From Candidatus Eisenbergiella merdavium (GTDB lineage: Bacteria > Bacillota > Clostridia > Lachnospirales > Lachnospiraceae), in NCBI GenBank assembly GCA_019119595.1, contig DWWS01000065.1, positions 1 through 64,000 on the forward strand: DNA of 64,000 bases. Direction: 5' to 3'. Positions 40,449 to 48,243 of the stretch are shown piece by piece. How positions within the stretch are numbered: the first letter of the stretch is position 1; the number at the start of each line of letters is the position of its first letter. A program made the translations under genes and the position numbers. The notes beneath the pieces are model-generated. The model did not search any database. It saw only the letters and a list, made by a program, of their open reading frames with translations, and had not been told where the DNA came from.

Positions 40449-41183
40449 TTAATCTCCTGAATTAAATTCCACGAGTTTCTCCCAATCGATACTACCATCG
40501 TCAAAGCAGAATTCTTGGGTAAACTCGCGGACGAGCCGGTTAGCCGCTTTCTGGTAAGAGGCATCGAATTCCTCTACATACTTTTCCGGCAGCTTATCCA
40601 TGAAGCGGATTAGTTTTATGTAGAATTCTTCATCGCCAGTCAATTCTGTCCAGAAATCCTTGCCTGCCAATTCCATATAGAATTTGGGAAGCCCACGGCT
40701 GGATGTTTTCTTTTTTCCGTAGCCATAGCCTACAATCGGGACAAAGCGTTTCTTTGCCTGCTGTGCCAGCTTGCTTGCCGCCATAAAATTCTGCTCCTGT
40801 TTCTTGCGGCTGTCTGCATTGAACACACTTGTGCCAGATTTTACAGCAATAGCATAGATAGTGTTGTCCCGCTCTACCATAATGTCAACGCCTTCTGCCA
40901 ATGCCTTTTGTCCTTGTGCAGCAGCAGTAGCAATAGGTTCAAAGAAAACATTTCCAAATATTGTTTCCTCAGACGAGGATACAAAGGCAGCAAGGATTGC
41001 ATCAATAATCTGTGCGGCCCCATTCATAGCCTTCGCCCGAAACAGGTACGGGTTCTTTCGCTTCATAACCTTTTTGATGTTGAGCATGTCAATATTGCTA
41101 ATTAAGTTAGTGTAAAAATTATCCAATGCAGTTGCAATCGCTTTTACGATGGCTTCTTCGTTGTAGCTATTATTTATGGGCAT
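40449..41183 (-). CDS. PmeII-like type II restriction endonuclease, paralog 1, 244 aa
   Basis: Motifs in order: MKRKNPYLFRAKAMNGA, SSSEETIFGNVFFEPIA, EGVDIMVERDNTIYAIAVKSG (catalytic Asp...Lys), FWTELTGDEEFYIKLIRFM. It parallels the downstream gene at each motif. Its start overlaps the methyltransferase stop by 14 nt, so translation is coupled; this keeps methylase production ahead of the nuclease. Two subunits may form a heterodimer, or one may be redundant. Confidence 0.75.
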   Translation of the reverse strand: MPINNSYNEEAIVKAIATALDNFYTNLISNIDMLNIKKVMKRKNPYLFRAKAMNGAAQIIDAILAAFVSSSEETIFGNVFFEPIATAAAQGQKALAEGVDIMVERDNTIYAIAVKSGTSVFNADSRKKQEQNFMAASKLAQQAKKRFVPIVGYGYGKKKTSSRGLPKFYMELAGKDFWTELTGDEEFYIKLIRFMDKLPEKYVEEFDASYQKAANRLVREFTQEFCFDDGSIDWEKLVEFNSGD

Positions 41184-42366
41184 AACAGCTTCCTCCTATT
41201 TCTATGGCTTGTTTTAACTTTTGATGGATGTCCGTTCCCCTGAACCGCTTTGTGCGGATTTCAGCGGACTGATCTGCAACGGAAAGCACCGCTTTACCAA
41301 GTGCCAATGCCAGCCCTACAGGGACAGCGTTGCCGATTTGACGGTACTTGGCTGCACTTGTCCCCATGAACTTCCAATCATCGGGGAATTGCTGGATACG
41401 GGCATATTCCCTGATGCTCAAGGGACGATCTTGGGTTGGGTGGCACATCATCGTTGCTTTTTGTACCGGGGAGGTCACCAATGTCGGGGATGGCTGGCTA
41501 TAAGACAGCCGCCGGTAGAAGCCGACTTTCCCGCCGCCAGAGCCATAAGCGCCGCCCATGGCCTCTTTCCGCACATCTTCTGGCAGGTCACGCCAATTCC
41601 CGCCCTCCGGGACAAGACGGAGGTATGCAAGACGGTCTTTGCTGAATGCAGCACACTCCCCGCAGTCATGCTCTAAATCCTTGATAGTGTCCCGCAAAGT
41701 ACACCAGCGGTATTGCAGGTCTTGGTGCATCTGGAAGTGGGTCGGGAAGGGCAGGAAAATATCCTCGTTGTCCCGGCTCCCAATCAAGACGAACCTTTCC
41801 CGGAATTGGGGAACACCGTAATTGACTGCATCCAGCAGGCCGTACACGGTTTTATAGCCAAGCTTCCCAAACTCGGAAAGGATAACATCCAATACCGTCC
41901 CCAACTGCTGCTCCGGGTCGTTTTTATCCCGTTCTGCCAGCGGGATATGCTTTAACGGGGCAGACATGATCCCTTTGACATTTTCCATGATGAAAAAACG
42001 GGGGCGGATGTAATCGATCATGCGGATAAAGTCCATGAACAGGCTGCCCCTCGGGTCATTGATCCCCAATCGCTTACCAGCGGTTGAAAACGGCTGGCAC
42101 GGTGGGCCGCCACAAATAAGGAAAGGCTCCCCCTGCGATAGCCCGGTCTGTTCCAGAAAATCCGCTTCATCAATTTCGCGGATGTCCCCGCCCAGCACCT
42201 TATGCCCGTTTGCACGCATGGTAGCAACGCAGGCAGGATCAAAGTCCTGCCCGATTACAATATTTAAGCCAGCTTTTGCAAGGCCAATATCAAGCCCCAT
42301 CGCCCCGGAAAACAGGGAAATCACATCCCGGTTTGAAGCGTTATCTTTGAAATGCAGTAAATCCAT
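41170..42366 (-). CDS. DNA (cytosine-5)-methyltransferase of the R-M system, 398 aa
   Basis: Motif I VISLFSGAMGLDIGLAKAG, catalytic loop ICGGPPCQPFSTAG, ENV (FFIMENVKG), motif VIII PQFRERFVLIG, a target-recognition region around CGECAAFSKDRLAYLRLVPE and GGAYGSGGGKVGFYRRL, and motif IX-X GNAVPVGLALALGKA. Full-length. It has no insertion like the other methylase in this window and is unrelated beyond the core motifs. It protects the site cut by the coupled endonucleases. GGAGGGC precedes the start. Confidence 0.95.
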   Translation of the reverse strand: MDLLHFKDNASNRDVISLFSGAMGLDIGLAKAGLNIVIGQDFDPACVATMRANGHKVLGGDIREIDEADFLEQTGLSQGEPFLICGGPPCQPFSTAGKRLGINDPRGSLFMDFIRMIDYIRPRFFIMENVKGIMSAPLKHIPLAERDKNDPEQQLGTVLDVILSEFGKLGYKTVYGLLDAVNYGVPQFRERFVLIGSRDNEDIFLPFPTHFQMHQDLQYRWCTLRDTIKDLEHDCGECAAFSKDRLAYLRLVPEGGNWRDLPEDVRKEAMGGAYGSGGGKVGFYRRLSYSQPSPTLVTSPVQKATMMCHPTQDRPLSIREYARIQQFPDDWKFMGTSAAKYRQIGNAVPVGLALALGKAVLSVADQSAEIRTKRFRGTDIHQKLKQAIEIGGSCYAHK

Positions 42367-42378
42367 AATGCCCTCCTG

Positions 42379-42588
42379 TCAAACCTTTTCGCCATCCGGA
42401 AGGACAAAATGGCGTTCAAAAGAACACCCTGCTACTTCCGCCAGATATTCCAAGTCAGAGATTGTAAAGCTCTCCCGTTTCATTTTTGAGTTGAAGTTCT
42501 GCGGTGTAGTCCCCATCCGCCTTGCAAGTTCCGCAACGCTGATATTGGAACGCACACACAGTACTTTGATCTGTTCTGATATGGTCAT
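42379..42588 (-). CDS. Small XRE regulator (controller-protein type), 69 aa
   Basis: One XRE domain: MTISEQIKVLCVRSNISVAE, LARRMGTTPQNFNSKMKRES (recognition helix), then a short tail ending FVLPDGEKV. It lies directly before the methyltransferase gene (12-nt gap), the place of C proteins that time endonuclease expression. AAGGAG precedes the ATG. The palindrome AAATTGTCAATTT at 42604-42616 is its likely operator. Confidence 0.85.
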   Translation of the reverse strand: MTISEQIKVLCVRSNISVAELARRMGTTPQNFNSKMKRESFTISDLEYLAEVAGCSFERHFVLPDGEKV

Positions 42589-42603
42589 AAGGGTACTCCT
42601 TGT

Positions 42604-42658
42604 AAATTGTCAATTTATAAGTTAAAGATATAAAAATATTATTTTATATCTTCAACTT
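42604..42658. promoter_or_regulatory. Promoter/operator of the controller gene and intercistronic hairpin
   Basis: A near-perfect inverted repeat has arms AAGTTaAAGATATAAAA (42619-42635) and TTTTATATCTTcAACTT (42642-42658). Leftward, TTGAAG-N17-TATATC could be a promoter inside it. The palindrome AAATTGTCAATTT (42604-42616) lies between it and the controller start, a fitting site for autoregulation. Confidence 0.5.
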
Positions 42659-43115
42659 AGTCCCTCGTGTCCTCTATCATACCATCAAACTGCATCATCT
42701 GCAACTCGAAAATCAAATCTTCGACAGCTTCCACACATTCCACTGTCCGTTTTTGTATCTCCTGCCCCCAAAAGTGCATGGGCACCCAATCCATTGCAAT
42801 CAGTTTGAAGTCATTCTCACGGTCACGGGCCATATTGCGCTCAATCTTTTTGATCCAATACTCCCGGTTGTGCCCCAGCTTTTGTTTCTTGATCTCCCAA
42901 TTATAGCCGTGGAAAAACTCACTATCACAAAAGATAGCAATCCTGTATTTGGTTATCGCTATATCCGGGGTGCCCGGCAACTTTTTATAGTTCTTCCGGT
43001 ATCGGATGCCCTTATGCCAGAGGGCTTTCCGCAATAGTACCTCTATGCTGGTATCTTTCCCCTTGATATGGCTCATTGCCCGGCTCCGCTGCTCCGGGGT
43101 CATTACATCGCTCAT
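42657..43115 (-). CDS. vsr: Very short patch repair endonuclease Vsr, 152 aa
   Basis: Nicks next to T:G mismatches made by deamination of 5-methylcytosine. The hallmark N-terminus MTPEQRSRAMSHIKGKDTSI, then KNYKKLPGTPDIAITKYRIAIFCDSEFFHG (catalytic Asp and the FVHGCFWH-like stretch, here FCDSEFFHGYNW) and KKQKLGHNREYWIKKIERNM are all present. In E. coli Vsr pairs with Dcm; here it joins the m5C methylase gene. It is coupled to the XRE gene by 4 nt. Confidence 0.95.
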   Translation of the reverse strand: MSDVMTPEQRSRAMSHIKGKDTSIEVLLRKALWHKGIRYRKNYKKLPGTPDIAITKYRIAIFCDSEFFHGYNWEIKKQKLGHNREYWIKKIERNMARDRENDFKLIAMDWVPMHFWGQEIQKRTVECVEAVEDLIFELQMMQFDGMIEDTRD

Positions 43116-43942
43116 GGTTCTTCCTCATTTTGTGTACCGCCCGCCTGTTTCATCATCTTCTTCGCCAACTGCCGGAACTGCTCTGCCGTTTCCTCGTCCA
43201 TCGGGACGAGCTTCCCAAGCTGGCCGGCAATCATACCAGCAACATCATCCATTGTCACCGGCTCCTGTTGTTGCTCCGCCAGCGTGTCCCTCATGGTTTG
43301 GAGCATCGCAGCGGTGGCGACTTCTCCCGGTTGTTCGCCGCTACCCATATCTTTCTTAATATCCCGCAGGATAGCAAGAAATACATTTTTGATTTTCTCA
43401 AGCTCCGCCTCATGTTCCCCCAACTTTTGGGCATTCAAAAACTGTAAATCCTGCTTTGCTGCCGCCCGGTGTTCCGGGTGTTCTTTCATCAGGTCGGACA
43501 GGGAAGCCGTTGCCATCTCGATAAGCTGGTTGCGCGCCATAATCCCCCTCGCCGCCGTATCTTGGAAGTAAATCCGGATCAGATGGATTAACCGGGGGAA
43601 ACTCTTGTGTTCCAGCAGGTGGTTGAGGATTTCCACATCAACCGTGCCTGTCACAAGCCCTTTGACCGCCTCGTTCGACAGGCCCAATTCAGAAATATCG
43701 TAGCTTTTGGGGACGCTGACAGGGGTAAGGCCCAGGATATAATCCGTAGATGTTTTCAATTCCTTTGCCAGCTTTATCAGATAATCGCTGCTGATGGTTT
43801 TAAGATTGCCGTTTTCAATGCGGGTAATCTGGGATGCGTCGATCCCTGTTTTCTGGCTCAATTCTTTCTTTGTCATCCCCAGATTCGTCCGCAAATCGCC
43901 AATCCGGTCGCCTGGATGCCCGTCAAGCTGCTTTGCCGCCAT
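43112..43942 (-). CDS. XRE-family regulator with long helical tail, 276 aa
   Basis: N-terminal XRE domain (about 10-70: RIGDLRTNLGMTKKELSQKT, GIDASQITRIENGNLKTIS, LAKELKTSTDYILGL). The remaining 200 residues are helical, with no enzyme motif, rich in Gln/Glu. GGAGGGGG lies just before the ATG at 43942. It is first in the leftward R-M operon, coupled to vsr. It could repress the operon or sense element state. Related to element-borne regulators in Lachnospiraceae, I believe. Confidence 0.82.
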   Translation of the reverse strand: MAAKQLDGHPGDRIGDLRTNLGMTKKELSQKTGIDASQITRIENGNLKTISSDYLIKLAKELKTSTDYILGLTPVSVPKSYDISELGLSNEAVKGLVTGTVDVEILNHLLEHKSFPRLIHLIRIYFQDTAARGIMARNQLIEMATASLSDLMKEHPEHRAAAKQDLQFLNAQKLGEHEAELEKIKNVFLAILRDIKKDMGSGEQPGEVATAAMLQTMRDTLAEQQQEPVTMDDVAGMIAGQLGKLVPMDEETAEQFRQLAKKMMKQAGGTQNEEEP

Positions 43943-44047
43943 ATTTCCCCCTCCTTGCCTGTATTTCTTTCAGTTTACCATACTGTACCGCATTTAGGAA
44001 TAGCGATAATTGCAGATTTACAATTTCAAAGGTCTACACGATGGCAT

Positions 44048-44086
44048 AAATGCAATTCCCGCAGAAAAACGGGAATTGCATTTTTT
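44048..44086 (+). terminator. Hairpin with T-run upstream of the R-M operon
   Basis: AAATGCAATTCCCG (44048-44061) pairs with CGGGAATTGCATTT (44070-44083), ending in TTTTTT (44081-44086). No rightward gene precedes it closely; it may insulate the R-M operon promoter or be left over from a lost gene. Confidence 0.7.
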
Positions 44087-44092
44087 CATGAT

Positions 44093-44242
44093 AAACTGAT
44101 CTCACAACCGGTTGAATACAACAAGAAACGAGGGATCAGCATCCATTCTATCAAAACTTTGCCGCCGCTGGAACGCAGGCCGGACGGTTCTCTTTACCGC
44201 ATGACACCGGCGCAGAGGAAACAGGCGGCCAAGAGAATATGA
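44093..44242 (+). pseudogene. Remnant of a Cys-rich VLP gene (N-terminal end only)
   Basis: The frame reads ...LPPLERRPDGSLYRMTPAQRKQAAKRI then stop. The RMTPAQRxQA segment is the start of the Cys-rich VLP protein found next to relaxases in clostridial conjugative elements, as I recall; the Cys-rich part that should follow is absent. The upstream end is also missing. Confidence 0.4.
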
Positions 44243-44282
44243 AAAAGCCGATAACCGCATTTCATCTTGCGTGTTATCGGCT
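44242..44282 (-). terminator. Leftward terminator at the end of the KTR pseudogene
   Basis: AGCCGATAAC (44246-44255) pairs with GTTATCGGCT (44273-44282); read leftward the stem is followed by TTTTT. It overlaps the stop codon of the broken KTR gene. Confidence 0.65.
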
Positions 44283-44463
44283 CTGCGTCTGTGCGTCTGG
44301 CTCTTTGATAACTGTCGCATTGAGTTGTTTTACACAAATTAGGGTTTCTTTTTTACATTTCGGACAAAACAGCGGAAAGTTTTTTAGTTCTGTGTTTGCG
44401 CCGGATTTTCAACCTTGTTTTATTTCCACAAACAGGGCAGTATATCCATTCTGATTTATCCAT
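44274..44463 (-). pseudogene. Cys-rich KTR gene, frameshifted
   Basis: From the ATG at 44463 the frame reads MDKSEWIYCPVCGNKTRLKI, then runs out of frame and stops near 44360. The +1 frame restores TELKNFPLFCPKCKKETLIC and continues to QSR and a stop at 44274. The intact family has two CPxC motifs flanking KTRLKIRED, so a small insertion/deletion near 44400 broke it. Confidence 0.75.
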
Positions 44464-44481
44464 TCACACCACCTCGATTGC

Positions 44482-45024
44482 CTATTTGAAAAATTGTCCG
44501 ACAAAGTCCATATCATTTAATTTGTTCTGTACTTCCTCGCTCCATTTTTCCTGTTTCAGCAGATTTGACAACGGAGTACCAAAGACGTCTTCAATCTGCT
44601 CTCGGGTAAAAGAATAGCTATCGCCGGAAAAGTTATAGGTGATCCCCGACAGGTTATCAATCGCCGCCATAGCCGCAACAGAGTTATAAACTAAATCGCG
44701 CTGCACCTTTTCTTCCCCAATATTCCAAACAGTATCAAGGTAATTGACTGTCAAAATGCAGTCTTCTGAATTGATTTCAAACTTTTTTGAAATATTATTC
44801 AGCGGCAAAGCCTCAAACAAACCGCTGATGTTAGATGCATTTCCAATATAAGAAGTCTTGTAATCCTCGACTACGGAAATATCATGTGTCAATGCGTCGG
44901 TCTGATTGCGGGCATATTCAGCTTCCTTTGCCCGGTTGGTTGGAATAATCCAAAACTGAATTGCACAAAACAGTACAACAGCGATTGCCAAAAGGCTGAT
45001 GATAACTTTACTCTTTTTATTCAT
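44482..45024 (-). CDS. DUF4825-type membrane-anchored protein, 180 aa
   Basis: An N-terminal membrane anchor (KSKVIISLLAIAVVLFCAIQFWI) is followed by an outside domain with YKTSYIGNASNISGLFEALP, a hallmark of DUF4825, then LNYLDTVWNIGEEKVQRDLV-like and DNLSGITYNFSGDSYSFTR segments. Function unknown; it commonly accompanies PadR/HAAS or BlaR1-type modules. It overlaps the HAAS gene by 8 nt and is last of this leftward operon. Confidence 0.82.
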   Translation of the reverse strand: MNKKSKVIISLLAIAVVLFCAIQFWIIPTNRAKEAEYARNQTDALTHDISVVEDYKTSYIGNASNISGLFEALPLNNISKKFEINSEDCILTVNYLDTVWNIGEEKVQRDLVYNSVAAMAAIDNLSGITYNFSGDSYSFTREQIEDVFGTPLSNLLKQEKWSEEVQNKLNDMDFVGQFFK

Positions 45025-45682
45025 TTTCCTGCCCCTTTCCGCATTTTTGCAAGATTTTTGAAAAGTTACTGAATGTGATCGGAATCATAATTGTGAGCAA
45101 CGGCAAATAGAACCGTACAGCAATATTCGCCATTTGATACGGGCCGTTGATATTTAGTGGTCTGCCAAACCAAATATCACTTCCAAATGTCAACGCCGCC
45201 ATTGTCCCGGCAGCAACAAGGAAAAAGAGAGCCCAGACAATCCATGCATTTTTTTTGCGCCGCTTACTGGCTGTAACGGAGAGAAAAACAAAGCCGCTTG
45301 TGTTTTTGTTTTTTCTCCAAAGGCAGGTACAACCGAAAAGGATAACAAGCATAAATCCCATGTAGCTAAATAGTGCATACCCGGTAAAAAGAAGCGGCAG
45401 CGAAAATATCCAAAATAGAATACTGTTGAGAAGCAGCGTTTGTGCGCATTCCAAATGATACTTTCCGATGTCGGTTAATTGATTCCCGTCTATCAGATAA
45501 TCAATCGCGGATAAACTTTCCTTTGCTTTTTCCGTTGCGCTGTTCGCGTCAAGTCCCTGCGCAATCAAATCGTCCCGTTTGGCAAGCATATTGCTCAATA
45601 TTTCTTCCTTTAAGTCTTTTACTTCCGGCGTTAAGTGTTGGTGCCGAAATAATCCGTCAACATATTCTTTTATCTCAATCAT
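45017..45682 (-). CDS. HAAS/permease-prefix-domain membrane protein, 221 aa
   Basis: Residues 1-75 are the HAAS domain (EYVDGLFRHQHLTPEVKDLK, EEILSNMLAKRDDLIAQGLD). Four hydrophobic segments follow (about 88-105, 108-125, 148-170, 190-205). It overlaps the PadR gene by 4 nt and DUF4825 by 8 nt. The PadR/HAAS/DUF4825 set probably forms a membrane-linked regulatory unit; the target is unknown. Confidence 0.85.
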   Translation of the reverse strand: MIEIKEYVDGLFRHQHLTPEVKDLKEEILSNMLAKRDDLIAQGLDANSATEKAKESLSAIDYLIDGNQLTDIGKYHLECAQTLLLNSILFWIFSLPLLFTGYALFSYMGFMLVILFGCTCLWRKNKNTSGFVFLSVTASKRRKKNAWIVWALFFLVAAGTMAALTFGSDIWFGRPLNINGPYQMANIAVRFYLPLLTIMIPITFSNFSKILQKCGKGQENE

Positions 45683-46026
45683 TCGTGCCTACCTCCTTGA
45701 AGCAGCATGGTAATAATTCTTTGAGCGTGTAACCATTCTGCAAGGGCTTTTTCATAAGCGGCGGCGCCGCTGTCTGTGATATGATAATATTTCCGCCGTC
45801 CCCCTTGCGATTGATCGCCCCAATAACTCACGATGTAGCCTTGCTTTTCAAGACGCTTTAGGCTTGTATATAATGACGGCTCTTTTAGCTCGTATTCGTT
45901 GTTGCTGTTTACAGATACAGCTTTCATAATCTCGTAGCCATAGTTGTCGCCATCTTTCAATATTTTAAGAATAATGGTGTCAATATGGCCGCGAATTAAA
46001 TCGCTGTTGATATTCTGTTCCGGCAT
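45679..46026 (-). CDS. PadR-family regulator, 115 aa
   Basis: Winged-helix PadR: LIRGHIDTIILKILKDGDNY, GYEIMKAVSVNSN, KEPSLYTSLKRLEKQGYIVS (recognition helix), GGRRKYYHITDSGAAAY (wing). GGAGG lies 7 nt before the ATG at 46026; an upstream in-frame start at 46074 overlaps the promoter. It is first of the three-gene leftward operon and likely represses it. Confidence 0.92.
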   Translation of the reverse strand: MPEQNINSDLIRGHIDTIILKILKDGDNYGYEIMKAVSVNSNNEYELKEPSLYTSLKRLEKQGYIVSYWGDQSQGGRRKYYHITDSGAAAYEKALAEWLHAQRIITMLLQGGRHE

Positions 46027-46045
46027 CTGCTTCACCTCCACACTC

Positions 46046-46074
46046 ATCATAACCAAAATTACTATGTGTGTCAA
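46046..46074 (-). promoter_or_regulatory. Promoter of the padR/HAAS/DUF4825 operon
   Basis: On the minus strand, TTGACA (46069-46074), 17-nt spacer, TATGAT (46046-46051). CATAGTA occurs twice, flanking and inside the promoter (46061-46067 area and 46078-46084), a likely PadR site. Confidence 0.75.
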
Positions 46075-46191
46075 TGTACTATGGCAGAAATAAAAATATT
46101 GATTACGGTCAAAAAATTTTATAAAAAACTTTTCCTATGACTTAACACGGACAAAGGGCGAAAAATTCCAATATCAAAAATAAGCAAGAGA

Positions 46192-46238
46192 TTGATTTCA
46201 GATTTACTTTTTACTATAATAGTCTAAAAGGGGACTAT
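46192..46238 (+). promoter_or_regulatory. Promoter and operator of the marR/aldo-keto reductase operon
   Basis: TTGATT (46192-46197), 17-nt spacer, TATAAT (46215-46220). ATAGTC (46219-46224) and GACTAT (46233-46238) form an inverted repeat over the start site, ending right at the marR start, as expected for autorepression. Confidence 0.75.
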
Positions 46239-46679
46239 ATGATGAAAGAATTGAACAGACCGAAAAACTTAAAACGCTTCTATCTTGCATGGCAGAGATT
46301 AAACCATGTCTATGAGGAGTATGCAAAGGAACACGATTTGACTTATATTTCCATGTTTGTCTTACAGTTGATTGACGACGGGACGATGCAAAAGGAATTA
46401 TGCGACACGCTGTATTTTCCAAAACAGACAGTCAACAAAGTAATCCTCTCTTTTGAGAAGAAAGGATATGTAACATTAGTGGAAAATCCAGACGACAAAC
46501 GCGCCCGTTCTATTATGTTGACGGAAAAGGGACGGGCATTTCAAAGGCAAGTCATTTCCCACATTGAAAAGGCAGAATTAGAAACCTTTGCTTCTTTGAC
46601 AGAGCCGGAACAGCAGATTATGACAGACCTTTGGGACAAATATACCGCCACCTGTATATCCAAAATCAAAGGGATTTAA
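46239..46679 (+). CDS. MarR-family regulator, 146 aa
   Basis: Winged-helix MarR: MQKELCDTLYFPKQTVNKVI (recognition helix), LSFEKKGYVTLVENPDDKRA and RSIMLTEKGRAF (wing). AGGGG precedes the start closely, so the leader is very short. It lies 24 nt before the reductase gene it presumably controls in response to a small molecule or oxidant. Confidence 0.92.
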   Translation: MMKELNRPKNLKRFYLAWQRLNHVYEEYAKEHDLTYISMFVLQLIDDGTMQKELCDTLYFPKQTVNKVILSFEKKGYVTLVENPDDKRARSIMLTEKGRAFQRQVISHIEKAELETFASLTEPEQQIMTDLWDKYTATCISKIKGI

Positions 46680-46703
46680 GCATTTCAGAATGGAGGAAAT
46701 CAC

Positions 46704-47825
46704 ATGAAAAAATTAGGTTTTGGGCTTATGCGCCTGCCGCTTATAAACGACGATTTTTCACAGCCGGATAAGAAACAGTTATGTGATATGATTGACCTGT
46801 TTCTCGAAAAAGGATTTCAATATTTTGATACGGCATGGTTTTATCACAACGGGCAATCAGAAGCCGCCGTGAAAGAGTGCCTTGTAGAGCGTTATCCCCG
46901 TTCTGCTTTTCTGCTTGCAGACAAAATGCCCCTTGTCCTTATCCGCAAAGAGAGCGAGTTAGAGGAATATTTCACAACGCAACTTGCGCGGTGTGGTGTT
47001 GACTATTTCGACTATTATTTAATTCACGATATGGGCGGCAACCGCCGCAAGGCAGCAGAAGATACCCATGTCTTTGACTTCCTTGCCGAGAAGAAAAAAG
47101 CCGGACTTGTAAAGCATATCGGGTTTTCATTCCACGACACCGCCGATGTGTTGGACGGGATTTTGACGGAACACCCGGAAGTCGATTTTGTTCAGATACA
47201 ACTGAATTATCTTGACTGGGAAAACGATACAATCCAATCCCACAAATGCTATGAAACCGCAAAAAGGCATGGGAAACCCGTTATTGTCATGGAGCCGGTA
47301 AAAGGCGGTACGCTTGCCAATATCCCGCAGGAAGCAGAAAATCTGTTCCGCGCCTATCGTCCCGATTTGTCTGTCGCTTCATGGGCAATCCGCTTTGCGG
47401 CAAGCCATGAAAATGTGATGTTGGTTTTGAGTGGTATGAACAATCTGGAACAGGTCAAAGATAACCTGTCCTATATGGAAAACTTCACACCGTTTGCCGA
47501 GGAAGAATATGCGTTGGTTCAAAAAGCGGCAGATATTATCAATGGCAGTATTGCCATACCTTGTACGGGTTGTGCTTACTGTATCAATAAGTGTCCGAAA
47601 AATATTGCCATTCCAAAATATTTTGCCCTCTACAATGCGGATATGCGGGAGCTCACAACAAAGGCGTGGACTGCTCAAACAATGCTGTATAGCCATTTTT
47701 CAGAACAGTTTGGAAAAGCAAGCGCCTGTATTGAGTGCGGACAATGTGAACAGATATGTCCGCAGCATCTTCCTATCCGAGAGTGGCTGAAAAAAGTTGC
47801 CGCCAGATTTGAAGGGACTTTGTAA
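46704..47825 (+). CDS. Aldo/keto reductase with C-terminal 4Fe-4S domain, 373 aa
   Basis: TIM-barrel reductase: KLGFGLMRLPL, GFQYFDTAWFYHNGQSE (catalytic Asp and Tyr), LLADKMPL (Lys), DYYLIHDMG (His). The C-terminus carries two Fe-S sets, CTGCAYCINKCPKNI and CIECGQCEQICPQHLPI, enough for two clusters. Such fusions are common in anaerobes and use ferredoxin-like electrons or NAD(P)H. The MarR neighbour suggests an inducible quinone or aldehyde detoxification role; this is inference. Confidence 0.92.
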   Translation: MKKLGFGLMRLPLINDDFSQPDKKQLCDMIDLFLEKGFQYFDTAWFYHNGQSEAAVKECLVERYPRSAFLLADKMPLVLIRKESELEEYFTTQLARCGVDYFDYYLIHDMGGNRRKAAEDTHVFDFLAEKKKAGLVKHIGFSFHDTADVLDGILTEHPEVDFVQIQLNYLDWENDTIQSHKCYETAKRHGKPVIVMEPVKGGTLANIPQEAENLFRAYRPDLSVASWAIRFAASHENVMLVLSGMNNLEQVKDNLSYMENFTPFAEEEYALVQKAADIINGSIAIPCTGCAYCINKCPKNIAIPKYFALYNADMRELTTKAWTAQTMLYSHFSEQFGKASACIECGQCEQICPQHLPIREWLKKVAARFEGTL

Positions 47826-47830
47826 AAAAG

Positions 47831-47947
47831 TTGAGTGAAAGCATAAAAAGTGAATGGGTACTCTGCCCTATCTGCAAGAGTAAAACCCGTTTGAAAATCA
47901 GAGAAGATACGGTACTTGAACACTTCCCGCTGTTCTGGATGAGCTGA
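47831..47947 (+). pseudogene. Second KTR remnant, joined to the recombinase tail
   Basis: The frame reads SEWVLCPICKSKTRLKIRED, then TVLEHFPLFW-MS and stop. The second Cys motif (CPKC) is lost: right after PLF the DNA switches to recombinase sequence. Junction about 47932-47938. A possible TTG start at 47831 lies 6 nt after the reductase stop. Confidence 0.75.
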
Positions 47948-48105
47948 CACCTACTGTCTTAAACGATATGGTAAAGGCGGTATATGTTCACGTCCCGGAC
48001 AAGTCAAAGGGTTATCGGGAACAGCAGATTGATATTTCCTATGACCTTGTGGGAATACTCCCCGCTACCATGCTGAATGACCTGCAAAAGGTTGAAACGG
48101 CATAG
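47935..48105 (+). pseudogene. C-terminal tail of a large serine recombinase (DUF4368)
   Basis: 56 codons in a different frame from the KTR remnant: LDELTPTVLNDMVKAVYVHV, then KGYREQQIDISYDLVGILPA and a stop at 48103-48105. This is the DUF4368 end of TnpX/CTn-type large serine recombinases. The catalytic and zinc domains are absent, so the island can no longer excise by itself. Confidence 0.82.
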
Positions 48106-48158
48106 CCGAAGCTACACCGTTTCCCAAAAACATTCTTATGCTGTTTTATGAGTGCCGC

Positions 48159-48224
48159 CCGGATCTGACTGCGTTTTTGTCGTTCCGTTTTCACGGAACA
48201 CGCAGCGATCCGGCTGTCTTTTTT
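48159..48224 (+). terminator. Large terminator between the island and trpB
   Basis: CCGGATC (48159-48165) pairs with GATCCGG (48207-48213), CTGCGT with ACGCAG inside it, and GTTCCGT with ACGGAAC at the tip, followed by TTTTTT (48219-48224). It ends rightward transcription just before the convergent trpB-like gene. Confidence 0.8.
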
Positions 48225-48243
48225 ATCGTCTTATCCTCAGCTC

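Larger units (their letters stand above)
39084..48150. mobile_element. Decayed conjugative-transposon island carrying restriction-modification and stress genes
   Basis: The borders are approximate. Left: right after the isochorismatase stop, with GGTAGCT at 39041 and 39084. Right: just past the tail of a large serine recombinase (stop 48105). Inside are an oriT-like repeat cluster, remnants of Cys-rich VLP and KTR genes and a DUF4368 recombinase end, all known from Tn1549/Tn4451-like clostridial elements. The interior genes look more AT-rich than both flanks. Conjugation genes are gone, so it is probably immobile. Confidence 0.75.
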
